This document shows, one piece after another, positions 54,780 to 63,436 of a stretch of 64,000 nt of DNA (the first letter of the stretch is position 1; the number at the start of each line of letters is the position of its first letter). Under the pieces are notes generated by a model. That model saw only the letters and a program-made list of their open reading frames with translations, had not been told where the DNA came from and did no database searches. Made by a program: the position numbers and the translations under genes. Source of the stretch: Mycobacteroides sp. LB1 (GTDB taxonomy: Bacteria > Actinomycetota > Actinomycetes > Mycobacteriales > Mycobacteriaceae); NCBI RefSeq assembly GCF_013449725.1, contig NZ_JACCFF010000001.1, forward strand, positions 1,736,001 to 1,800,000, read 5' to 3'.

Positions 54780-56615
54780 CTACGAGCCGTGCGTCCCGAT
54801 TTTGTTGTCCAGATACTCCTGGCGGCAGGCGCGGCGGGCGATTTTTCCGCTGGAGGTACGGGGGATAGCACCGGCCGGGACCAGTTGGACATCGGCGATG
54901 GGCAAGGTGTGCCGACGAGAAACGGCAGCCCGGATAGCGACGATGACGGGCCCGGGTTCGGCCCGGCCGGCACCCGCAGCCCGTTCGGCGACGATGACCA
55001 GCTTCTCGGCGAACCCATCTCCCGCGTCGAAGCCCGCAGGCACCGAGAACGCCGCCACGAAACCGCGCCGCACCGCTGGGGAGGCTTCTTCGACGGTGGC
55101 TTCGATGTCCTGGGGGTAGTGGTTACGGCCGTCCACGATCACCAGATCCTTGACCCGCCCGGTGATGTACAGCTCACCGTCCACATAGACGCCGAGGTCG
55201 CCCGTGCGGAACCAGCTGGCCCCCGGTTCGGTGCCGTCCGCGTGGCTGCCCTCGTCCAGCCGTGCCTGCAGCTTGTTACGAAACGAGAGGTCGGTCTCCT
55301 CCGGGCGGCCCCAGTACCCACGCCCGATGTTGTTGCCGTGTAACCAGATTTCGCCGACCTGTCCGTCGGGTAGTTCGCTGTCGGCGTTCGGGTGGACGAT
55401 GACCGCCCACTGGCTGCGCGCGATCTGCCCACAGGACACCTGCGGCACTGCATTCGCGTCAGCGGCATCCACCCGGGCGGCGTGACCGGCGCCCAACTGC
55501 TCACGATCCATATAGATGACCGAGGGTTCCGCGTCGGGGGCGATGGAGGAGACGAACAGCGTCGCCTCGGCCATGCCATAGGAGGGCTTGATCGCGGTGG
55601 GCGGCAGTCCATATGGGCCAAAAGCCTCGTTGAACTTACGGATCGAGGAGATACTCACCGGCTCGGAACCGTTGATCAGCCCGGCCACATTGCTCAGGTC
55701 CAGGGTTTGGTCGTCCTTGGGCAGACCCCGCTCGGCGGCGAGCTCGAAGGCGAAGTTGGGCGCGGCACCGAAGGTGCGGCCCAGATGGGCTGCGGCCGCT
55801 AGCTCTTGGATCCAGCGGCCGGGCCGGCGCACAAACGACATCGGGGACATCAGCGTCATCCGGCCGCCGCACAGCGGGAACATGAGCATCAGCAGGCCCA
55901 TATCGTGGTACAGCGGCAGCCAGCTCGCTCCCCGGACATCCACATCCAGGCCGACCGAGATGACCATCTGCAGCACGTTGGTCATCACCGCGCGATGGGT
56001 GATTTCCACCCCGGCAGGCACCCGCGTAGATCCCGATGTGTACTGCAAGTACGCGATGTCATCGGTATCCGGCGTCACCGGGACATACGTTGCACCCACC
56101 GAATCGGGCACGCCATCCACCGCGACAATCCGGGGGCGGCGCTCGCGCGGCAGCCTGCGCACGAAGCTGCTGACCGATTCGGCGGCCGCCTCGTTGGTCA
56201 GCACAACCGTCGGCTGGGCATCGGTGAGCACCGCGTCGAGCCGCTCGGTGTGGCCGGGAAGCTCCGGGGCAAAGAGGGGTACTGCAATGTTCCCGGCCTC
56301 GATAGCGGCGAAGAAGCCGATCACATAGTCAAGGCCCTGCGGGGCCAGAATCGCGACCCGATCACCCGGCTTGGTCACTTGCTGCAGCCTCGCCGCGACC
56401 GCGCGGGAGCGGGCACGAAGCTGCGGCCAGTTCAGGTCGTTCGGTTCGCCGTCAGGGTCGTTGCTGAAATCCACATAACGGTAGGCAAAAGTGTCGTGTT
56501 CCCCGTCAACAGCGCACTCGAGATAGTGGTTGACGGTATAGCCATCCGGTAAGGAGATAGCGCCCGTCTCGTCCAGATACTCCTCGACACGCAACCCTGC
56601 CACTAGTGACTTCAT
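54780..56615 (-). CDS. Fatty acyl-AMP ligase (FAAL, FadD group)
   Basis: A 611-residue adenylate-forming enzyme. It has the P-loop YLQYTSGSTRVPAGVEITH near residue 180, WLPLYHDMGL, SYGMAEATL and the C-terminal TGDLGVYVDGELYITGRVKD region in its usual place, plus the FAAL-type insertion after SPMSFVRRPGRWIQ. FAALs activate long fatty acids as acyl-AMP for transfer to a polyketide synthase. No PKS is adjacent, so the partner is elsewhere. GGAGG precedes ATG 56615. The 361-base promoter region carries a 17-bp palindrome and is shared with the P450 pair. Confidence 0.93.
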   Translation of the reverse strand: MKSLVAGLRVEEYLDETGAISLPDGYTVNHYLECAVDGEHDTFAYRYVDFSNDPDGEPNDLNWPQLRARSRAVAARLQQVTKPGDRVAILAPQGLDYVIGFFAAIEAGNIAVPLFAPELPGHTERLDAVLTDAQPTVVLTNEAAAESVSSFVRRLPRERRPRIVAVDGVPDSVGATYVPVTPDTDDIAYLQYTSGSTRVPAGVEITHRAVMTNVLQMVISVGLDVDVRGASWLPLYHDMGLLMLMFPLCGGRMTLMSPMSFVRRPGRWIQELAAAAHLGRTFGAAPNFAFELAAERGLPKDDQTLDLSNVAGLINGSEPVSISSIRKFNEAFGPYGLPPTAIKPSYGMAEATLFVSSIAPDAEPSVIYMDREQLGAGHAARVDAADANAVPQVSCGQIARSQWAVIVHPNADSELPDGQVGEIWLHGNNIGRGYWGRPEETDLSFRNKLQARLDEGSHADGTEPGASWFRTGDLGVYVDGELYITGRVKDLVIVDGRNHYPQDIEATVEEASPAVRRGFVAAFSVPAGFDAGDGFAEKLVIVAERAAGAGRAEPGPVIVAIRAAVSRRHTLPIADVQLVPAGAIPRTSSGKIARRACRQEYLDNKIGTHGS

Positions 56616-56976
56616 CGCAACCTCCGCGTAGCCGTAACTACGATGGCCGGTCAAACAAGCAGCAATGAATCATTGCATCACGGTTTGCTACGGTCCCGAC
56701 CGAACGCAGATGGTACGTGACGTACCAGTGCTAAACGGTACTAGAAGTCTCATTAGGAAGCGGTGCAGAGAGGGGCCTTGGAGCAAATTGTTCACTGTGC
56801 CCTTAAACACCTCGGCGAAGTGATGTGACGAGTACGACCACCTTGATGCGCCTCGGTAACAGATCTGGGCCGTCCCCACTCTGGACTCCCTGGAAGGTGC
56901 GGGCGTTTTCGGCATTCCCTTCCCGCCCGCACACTATTAGACTCGTGACAAATAGCATCCAGCGTGGGAGGCAAAT
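56616..56976. other. Intergenic region between FAAL and tandem P450 genes
   Basis: About 360 bases holding the divergent promoters. The clearest element is the palindrome at 56711-56727, with a half-site-like ACGGTAC about ten bases after it. I see no gene in it. Confidence 0.6.
56711..56727. promoter_or_regulatory. Palindrome TGGTACGTGACGTACCA
   Basis: Perfect 8-base arms around a central G, between the divergent FAAL and P450 genes; TetR-like in shape. No regulator gene is adjacent. Confidence 0.6.
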
Positions 56977-58317
56977 ATGCGGGCCAGGGATCGAATCAAG
57001 TACTGGTCGCGGTGGGTGACCATGCATGGCATCAGTCGCGCTGGACTACTGACCCAGGTAGGCAAGATGCCGCTGGCCGCCCTGTTCCTCAGTCCGGACC
57101 GCGCCGAGAACCACTATCGGTACATCGAAGAGATCCGATCTCATGGGCCGATCGCTCCGGCCCGCGCCACGGGTCTCGTCTTCACCGGCCTGATGCAAAC
57201 CCGCGAGATCTTGCGGGACAGCCGTTTCATCACCCTGGCGCCCAACAACATTCCCTCCCCGGTTCTCCCCCAGGCGCTGAGCCGGTGGATCTTCGCCAAA
57301 ACAGAACCCGGTCTACCCAACCCGGTGGAGCCGCCCGCCATGCTGGCCATCGATCCGCCCGAACACACCCGGTTCCGCAAGCTGGTCTCCAAGGCGTTCA
57401 CACCACGCGCGGTGCGCAAGCTGGAGGATCGCGTCCGCGAGGTGACCACCGAACTGCTCGAGAACCTGGAACGGAAAGAGCACGCCGACCTGCTCGACGA
57501 TTACGCCTCTCAACTGCCCGTGGCAATCATCGCCGAGATGCTCGGCGTACCGCGCGCCGATGCTCCCTTCCTTCTCCAGTGGGGCAACCACGGGGCCGCA
57601 CTGCTGGATATCGGTATGACCTGGTCGGCCTACCGAGACGCCACCCAGGCACTCATCGAGATCGACCGCTATTTCGACGCCCACCTGATCCGACTCCGCA
57701 GCGAGCTCGCGCAGGACCCCACTATCGACGGCATCCTGGCGAGCATCGTGCGTGACGGCGACCTGGACGACCGTGAGCTCAAGGCCACCATGGCGTTACT
57801 GCTCGGTGCCGGATTCGAGACGACGGTCAACCTCATCGGGAACGGCATCGTGGCCCTGCTGCGCAACCCCGGACAGCTCGCCTACCTGCGCGAGAATCCC
57901 GAGGGCTGGCCCAACGCCATCGAAGAGGTCCTGCGCTACGACTCCCCCGTGCAGGTCACCGGGCGGGTGGCGACCGAGACCGTCGAATTCGAAGGGCACA
58001 CACTGCCCGCCGGCTCCATGGCCATCCTGCTACTCGGTGGAGCCAACCGCGACCCGGCCGTTTTCGATCAGCCCGATGTCTTCGACGTGGCTCGCGCCAA
58101 CGCGCGTGAGCACGTGGCCTTCGGCAGCGGCATCCACGTCTGCCTGGGTGCGAGCCTGGCCCGGATGGAGGGGGCGGTGGCGCTGCAGTCCCTCTTCGAA
58201 AGGTTCCCCGAGCTCACCCTGACCGCCGAGCCCACCCCCGGTCATCACGTCAACCTGCACGGCTTCGGAAGCCTGCCGGTGAACCTCGGCCGTGCCCGAG
58301 TGCGGGCCAGCAGCTAA
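56977..58317 (+). CDS. Cytochrome P450 (first of a tandem pair)
   Basis: A 446-residue class I P450. I-helix LLLGAGFETTVNLIGNG near residue 270, ExxR in EEVLRYD, heme loop FGSGIHVCLGASLARMEGAV near residue 385. The sequence is similar to the CYP140 group by recollection, but I do not assign a number. GGGAGG precedes ATG 56977. It is 58 bases before a diverged paralogue, and both open with a MRxRDRIK-like start and HGIxRA. It is divergent from FAAL. Confidence 0.92.
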   Translation: MRARDRIKYWSRWVTMHGISRAGLLTQVGKMPLAALFLSPDRAENHYRYIEEIRSHGPIAPARATGLVFTGLMQTREILRDSRFITLAPNNIPSPVLPQALSRWIFAKTEPGLPNPVEPPAMLAIDPPEHTRFRKLVSKAFTPRAVRKLEDRVREVTTELLENLERKEHADLLDDYASQLPVAIIAEMLGVPRADAPFLLQWGNHGAALLDIGMTWSAYRDATQALIEIDRYFDAHLIRLRSELAQDPTIDGILASIVRDGDLDDRELKATMALLLGAGFETTVNLIGNGIVALLRNPGQLAYLRENPEGWPNAIEEVLRYDSPVQVTGRVATETVEFEGHTLPAGSMAILLLGGANRDPAVFDQPDVFDVARANAREHVAFGSGIHVCLGASLARMEGAVALQSLFERFPELTLTAEPTPGHHVNLHGFGSLPVNLGRARVRASS

Positions 58318-58375
58318 TCTCGATATTGCTCGGTGTCCGTTCGGCATCGAGTGAGCCGACACGGGGATCGGACGT

Positions 58376-59668
58376 ATGCGGGACCGGATCAAACAGCGCA
58401 CGCATTGGGCGGTGACGCACGGGATAGCCCGTGCGTTCCTGAAACGGGCTGTCCGCCAGGGTGAACCGGTCGCGGAGCTGGGGATCGATACCGCCCGGGC
58501 AGCGGACATTTACAACATCATCGACCGGATCCGTAACCGCGGGAGGATGTCGCAGTTCGGGGATGGCTGGATCACCGCGGACGCACAGATCGTCCGAACG
58601 ATCTTTCGCGACAACCGGTTCGTCACCTTCAAGCCCGAACATCGATCCTCATCGCCACTCATTCAGCGGCTGGCCGCGTGGAGCGATCCGCAGTTGCTCA
58701 ATCCCGCCGAGCCCCCGTCCATCCTGATCACCGATCCGCCGGACCACGGGCGGCTGCGGCGTCTTGTCGCCGCCCCGTTCACCCCGCGTGCCATCGAGAG
58801 CCTCCGCGGACGCATTCAGGAGGTGACGAACGGCCACCTTGATGCGCTGAAGCAGCGTCCACATCCGGATCTGATCCCCGATTACACCGCGAAGATCCCG
58901 ATCGCCGTGATCGGCGAGATGATCGCCGTCCCCCCGCAGGACTATTCGCTGCTCTACACGGAGATGAATCGAGCGATCCGGCTGATCGCGACCACCGCAC
59001 CGTCCTGGCGTGAATACCAGGACGGCACAACGGCTTTACGTGAGATCGACGAATACCTTGAGAACCATGTCGCCCGGCTGCGCCGCGAGGGAACCGAGAG
59101 TGAGCTGGCCGCAGCACTCCTCGACAGCGATCTGAGCCATTTCGAGCTGAAGATGTTCCTCGCGGTGTTCCTGGGGGCGGGATTCGTCACCACCACGCAC
59201 CTGATGGGTAAGGCGATCGTCACACTGCTACGCCACCCCGAGCAGCTGGCGGCGCTTCGTGCAGACCCGGAGCTGTGGCCCAATGCCATCGAGGAACTCA
59301 TGCGCTATGACACCTCGAATCAGTGGTCAGCCCGCGTCGCCACCGAGACCGTCGAGATCGAGGGACACACCATCGAGGCGGGCCAGTCGGCCTTGCTGCT
59401 TCTCGGCGGCGCCAACCGCGATCCTGCGGTATTCGATAACCCGGATGTCTTCGATATCACCCGCCCCAACGCGCGCGAAAACATCACGCTGGGCACGGGA
59501 ATTCACGTGTGCCTGGGTCAGGTGCTGGCGCGTGTCGAACTACATACCGCCCTGCAGTCACTCTTCGAGCGCTTCCCGCAGCTGACACTGGTCGGCGAGC
59601 CGGAGTACTTCGACGGGATGGGTATCCACGGGCTGTCCAGTCTTCCGGTCTCCCTGGGGCCGGCCTAA
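58376..59668 (+). CDS. Cytochrome P450 paralogue with altered I-helix and heme loop
   Basis: A 430-residue P450 related to the preceding gene. It keeps ExxR (EELMRYD) and the heme cysteine in LGTGIHVCLGQVLARVE. Two key places differ: the I-helix reads LGAGFVTTTHL instead of AGxE/DTT, so the acidic residue before the threonine is Val, and the Phe seven residues before the heme Cys is Leu. It may have unusual oxygen activation or a changed role. Its end overlaps lpqI by 4 bases. Confidence 0.9.
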   Translation: MRDRIKQRTHWAVTHGIARAFLKRAVRQGEPVAELGIDTARAADIYNIIDRIRNRGRMSQFGDGWITADAQIVRTIFRDNRFVTFKPEHRSSSPLIQRLAAWSDPQLLNPAEPPSILITDPPDHGRLRRLVAAPFTPRAIESLRGRIQEVTNGHLDALKQRPHPDLIPDYTAKIPIAVIGEMIAVPPQDYSLLYTEMNRAIRLIATTAPSWREYQDGTTALREIDEYLENHVARLRREGTESELAAALLDSDLSHFELKMFLAVFLGAGFVTTTHLMGKAIVTLLRHPEQLAALRADPELWPNAIEELMRYDTSNQWSARVATETVEIEGHTIEAGQSALLLLGGANRDPAVFDNPDVFDITRPNARENITLGTGIHVCLGQVLARVELHTALQSLFERFPQLTLVGEPEYFDGMGIHGLSSLPVSLGPA

Positions 59669-60807
59669 CCGCAGGCGGGAACGCCCTTGAAGGCCAACAC
59701 CCGGCGCACTGATGCGTTGATCGCGTCGGCGTTCAGTTCGCCTGCGTTGTAGGCCGATTCGAGACGATCGAGAACCGCGCCAACCTTCTCGGTACTCACC
59801 CACAGCGCCCAGTCGACCCCGGCCTTGATGGCCTTGAGCACTGCCTCGTCGATCGGGAAAAGGTCCGTGATGGCGGCCATCGAGGATAGGTCGTCGGTGA
59901 AGATGACACCGTCGAACGCCGGCGCTCCGTATCCGGTTCCCTTACGCAGCAAGTCGACGACGGCGGGGCTCAAGCTGGCCGGGTCGTCACCGGTGAGCCC
60001 GGGTACCTGCATGTGACCGATCATCACGGCGGCACCGCTGGTCACCAGCGCGCGGTAGGGCACCAAATCGTTGTCCTGCAACTGATCCAGCGGCGGCGTC
60101 ACTACGCCGTTGGTGTGCGAGTCACCCGAGGCATGGCCGTGACCCGGGAAGTGTTTGACCACGGTACGTACGCCCCCGGCCTGGTATCCGCGCACGGCGG
60201 CCTCGGCGTACTCGGTGACCTTCTCCGGGTCACCGCTGTAGGACCGGTCACCGATCGCACCGTCGGGATCGCCGTCGGTCACATCGGCATCGGGGGCGAA
60301 GTCGATGGTGACGCCGAGGTCCTTCATCTTCTGTCCGCGCTCCTGGCTCAGTGCCTGCACCTGTTCCGGTGTCTGGGTCGCAGCCAGTTCGCGGGCGGAC
60401 GGTGCGGGACCGATGAGATCCTTGAGCCGCGACACCCGGCCGCCCTCCTCGTCGACACTCACCGCGGCCGGTATCGGGCCCCCGGTGATGATGTCGTGCA
60501 GGGAGCCGTCCTGCAGCATCTCCTTGTTTGTCCAGCTGCCGACGAAGATCCCGCCGACGTGATGGTCACGTACCAGCTTGCGGGCATCGTCGGCATCCTT
60601 TATGCCCACCATGAGCAGCTGTGCCAACCTGTCGCGGGTGCTCAGGCAGGCCAGGTCCTCCGCGGGTGCGGCCGTAGCCGGGGCCTGCGCCTTCGGGGAT
60701 GACGACGGCGTCGCGGAATCCTTCGGCGACTCCGAGGTGTTGCCACCACAGGCCGTGAGTGCCGTGATGACGAGACCGGTCAGTACTACCCCTGCACGCA
60801 TTCTCAT
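59665..60807 (-). CDS. lpqI: Beta-N-acetylglucosaminidase lipoprotein LpqI (GH3)
   Basis: A 380-residue glycoside hydrolase family 3 (NagZ-type) enzyme, matching LpqI (Rv0237). The signal peptide ends in the lipobox LTAC near residue 20. The general-acid region is VVKHFPGHGHASGDSH, the nucleophile lies in VIFTDDLSSMAA and SVDEEGGRVSRL is also typical. It removes GlcNAc from muropeptides in cell-wall recycling. The adjacent position to the TetR and fadE5 blocks agrees with the Rv0237 neighbourhood. Confidence 0.93.
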   Translation of the reverse strand: MRMRAGVVLTGLVITALTACGGNTSESPKDSATPSSSPKAQAPATAAPAEDLACLSTRDRLAQLLMVGIKDADDARKLVRDHHVGGIFVGSWTNKEMLQDGSLHDIITGGPIPAAVSVDEEGGRVSRLKDLIGPAPSARELAATQTPEQVQALSQERGQKMKDLGVTIDFAPDADVTDGDPDGAIGDRSYSGDPEKVTEYAEAAVRGYQAGGVRTVVKHFPGHGHASGDSHTNGVVTPPLDQLQDNDLVPYRALVTSGAAVMIGHMQVPGLTGDDPASLSPAVVDLLRKGTGYGAPAFDGVIFTDDLSSMAAITDLFPIDEAVLKAIKAGVDWALWVSTEKVGAVLDRLESAYNAGELNADAINASVRRVLAFKGVPACG

Positions 60808-60971
60808 GGGGCCATCGTGTCATGGACCCGTAGTCAGACTGACCGCCGCACAGACGAGCTCGGTTGAGGATTCCCAGTGGATCTCGCCGCCTTCCCGTAA
60901 GTTATAGCCACGCCCGTAACCAGAATCTTGTGCACTCCACTCAGCCCGAAATACCCTCGGAGAGGCCGTCA

Positions 60972-61775
60972 ATGAGCACAACAAGAACACCTGTCGTCTT
61001 TGTCCATGGCCTGTGGCTGCACTCGACGAGCTGGGAATTATGGGCCGACCGTTTCAGTGCGGCGGGATTCGATCCGATACTCGCCGAATGGCCCGGGGTG
61101 CCGGATGCTCTGACTGCGGCCCGCCGGCAGCCAGAGGCACAAGCCGGCGTCGGGCTGGCGGAGATATCCGCACATCACGCGACCCTGATCAAGACCCTTC
61201 CGGCCAAGCCCATCCTGATCGGTCACTCGGTCGGCGGTTTCATCGTTCAGCACCTGCTCGGCCAGGACCTCGGGTCAGCGGCAATCGCCATCGGCCCGGG
61301 GCAGATCAAAGGTGTGAAAGCAATCGGACCGGCACAGGCCCGATCGACCATCGCCTTCCTAAGTGACCCGAGGAACCTGCACCGCGCGGTGTCACTCGAC
61401 CGGAAACAGTTCCGGTACGCGTTCGCCAATGCGGTGTCTCAGGACGAGTCCGACTCCTTATTCGACCAATGGACGATTCCGAGCCCCGCACGCCCACTGT
61501 TCCAACTCGCGCTCGGAAACTTCACACCGAATTCCGCTGCGGCCGTCAACACGCAGAACAACCAGCGCGGCCCACTGCTGTTGATGTCCGGGAAGCTGGA
61601 CCATACGGTCCCCGATGTCCTGACTCGCTCCACGTTCAAGCAGTACCGGAAATCCAGCGCCGACACCGAGTACCTCCCGTATGTCGATCGCGGGCATTCA
61701 CTCATCGTGGACAGCGGAACAGCACAGCTCATCGATGACTCACTTGCCTGGCTGGACCGTAAGGGCATCGCCTAA
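60972..61775 (+). CDS. Alpha/beta hydrolase
   Basis: A 267-residue hydrolase with FVHGLWLHSTSW, nucleophile elbow GHSVGG near residue 92, and a likely Asp in SGKLDHTVPDVL and His in DRGHSLIVDSG. GGAGAGG precedes ATG 60972. It overlaps the convergent sigma factor by 4 bases. Substrate is unknown. Confidence 0.87.
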   Translation: MSTTRTPVVFVHGLWLHSTSWELWADRFSAAGFDPILAEWPGVPDALTAARRQPEAQAGVGLAEISAHHATLIKTLPAKPILIGHSVGGFIVQHLLGQDLGSAAIAIGPGQIKGVKAIGPAQARSTIAFLSDPRNLHRAVSLDRKQFRYAFANAVSQDESDSLFDQWTIPSPARPLFQLALGNFTPNSAAAVNTQNNQRGPLLLMSGKLDHTVPDVLTRSTFKQYRKSSADTEYLPYVDRGHSLIVDSGTAQLIDDSLAWLDRKGIA

Positions 61776-62998
61776 TCCAGCCGGGCCAGCCGGTCACCGA
61801 GGTACCCGCGGAACACCTCGTTATCCGTGAGTACCAACGCTTTTCGGTAGACGTCTGCGGCTTCCCGATTTCGGCTGAGTCTGGTGAGCAGATCGGCGCG
61901 CGCGGCATGCAGCGGGTAGTAGGTATCGAGATCCTGCCGCAGCAACTCGATCGCATCCAGCCCGGCCTGCGCGCCATCGCGCTCACCAATGGCCACCGCA
62001 CGATTGAGGGCTACGACGGTGGTGGGGGTGAACACCGTCAGCTGGTCATACAGCGCGACGACCTGACCCCAATCGGTACGCGCGGCCGAGGGTGCATCGT
62101 CATGGACGGCATTGATGGCGGCCTGGATCTGATACGGGCCCGGCGCGTTGCGCCTCAGACAGCGTCGTACCAGTTCATGGCCCTCGTCGATCATCTCGTG
62201 GTTCCACTGAGTGCGGTCCTGATCGGCGAGCAGCACGAGCGCTCCACCGGTATCGGTACGTGCAGGCCGGCGGGCCTCGGTAAGCAGCACCAATGCCAGT
62301 AGTCCCACCGCCTCTGGTTCGTCGGGCATGAGATCTGTGAGCACCCGCACCAGCCTGATCGCCTCACCGGAGAGGTCCGTGCGCGTCAGTGAGGTACCCG
62401 AGGAGGCCGCGTAGCCCTCGTTATAGACGAGATAGAGGGCGGCGAGCACCGACGACAGCCGGTCCGGCAGATCGTGATCCGCGGGCAGCCGGTACGGAAT
62501 TCCCGCCGATGCGATCTTCTTCTTAGCGCGCGTGATACGCGCTGCCATGGTCGATTCCGACACCAGATACGCGTTGGCGATCTCCGCCGTGGTGAGCCCA
62601 CCGAGCAACCGCAGTGTCAGCGCGACCTGCGCTTCAGGGGACAGCGCCGGGTGGCAGCACGTGAAGATCAGCCGCAGGCGGTCATCCTGCACCGGACCCA
62701 CCTCCTGCGGTTCCGGCTGTTCCCGCGACTGTTCCAAGAGAGTTGTTGCCTCTTCGGACAGTTCGTCGCGCCGCTGGTCGCGACGCAGCTTGTCGATGCC
62801 GCGGTTGCGGGCCGTCGTGGTGATCCATGCACCGGGATTGGGCGGGATGCCATCCTGCGGCCATTTCGCGATGGCCACCTCGAACGCCTCCTGCACGGCG
62901 TCCTCGGCCAGGTCGATGCTGCCGAAGTAACGGATCAACGTCGCCACGGTACGGCCGTACTCCTCGCGAAAGATCCGGCCGATATCGTCTTGCGCCAC
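61772..62998 (-). CDS. ECF sigma factor with C-terminal DUF6596/TPR extension (ECF42-like)
   Basis: A 408-residue sigma factor. Region 2 is in the first 80 residues (LAEDAVQEAFEVAIAKWP and WITTTARNRGIDKLRRD). Region 4 has GLTTAEIANAYLVSESTMAA. The C-terminal half is the DUF6596 helical extension (AALYLVYNEGYAASSG), later TPR-like. This layout is the ECF42 group, which is usually next to DGPF/YCII proteins. No anti-sigma gene is adjacent. The start is GTG 62998; a GTG at 63043 is possible. Confidence 0.9.
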   Translation of the reverse strand: MAQDDIGRIFREEYGRTVATLIRYFGSIDLAEDAVQEAFEVAIAKWPQDGIPPNPGAWITTTARNRGIDKLRRDQRRDELSEEATTLLEQSREQPEPQEVGPVQDDRLRLIFTCCHPALSPEAQVALTLRLLGGLTTAEIANAYLVSESTMAARITRAKKKIASAGIPYRLPADHDLPDRLSSVLAALYLVYNEGYAASSGTSLTRTDLSGEAIRLVRVLTDLMPDEPEAVGLLALVLLTEARRPARTDTGGALVLLADQDRTQWNHEMIDEGHELVRRCLRRNAPGPYQIQAAINAVHDDAPSAARTDWGQVVALYDQLTVFTPTTVVALNRAVAIGERDGAQAGLDAIELLRQDLDTYYPLHAARADLLTRLSRNREAADVYRKALVLTDNEVFRGYLGDRLARLD

Positions 62999-63085
62999 GG
63001 GCCAATGGTGCCTCTCAGGTGTCGGGAGTTCTGCAAGTACCACGAACGGCAGGTACCGAAATCGACAGCGCGGGACAATTGGCCC

Positions 63086-63418
63086 ATGGCCTATGACGAG
63101 GACCTTGTTGAGCGCATCCGCGAAGTGATCGCCACGACCAGGGGTGTCACCGAGAAACGGATGTTCGGTGGGCTGGCGTTCCTAGTGGACGGGCATATGA
63201 CCGTCGCCGCGAAACGCGGGGACGGTCTGCTGGCACGCTGCGACCCCCACGACACCGACACACTGGTCAGCAAGTCACATGTGACTCGGATGGTGATGGG
63301 TGGACGCGAAATGGACGGCTGGCTGAGCATTGATGCCGAGAGCGTGCGCACCAAGCGGCAGCTGGAACCGTGGGTGAAACGTGCCGTGGTCTACGCCGGT
63401 TCGCTTCCACCCAAATGA
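63086..63418 (+). CDS. TfoX N-terminal domain protein
   Basis: A 110-residue protein with the TfoX-N opening (RIREVIATTRGVTEKRMFGG, then LAFLVDGHMTVAA). Stand-alone forms are widespread in actinobacteria and have no proven competence role. GACAAT ends 6 nt before ATG 63086, a possible leaderless start. It is divergent from the sigma factor. Confidence 0.88.
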   Translation: MAYDEDLVERIREVIATTRGVTEKRMFGGLAFLVDGHMTVAAKRGDGLLARCDPHDTDTLVSKSHVTRMVMGGREMDGWLSIDAESVRTKRQLEPWVKRAVVYAGSLPPK

Positions 63419-63436
63419 GCACGCGGCGAACAAGGA

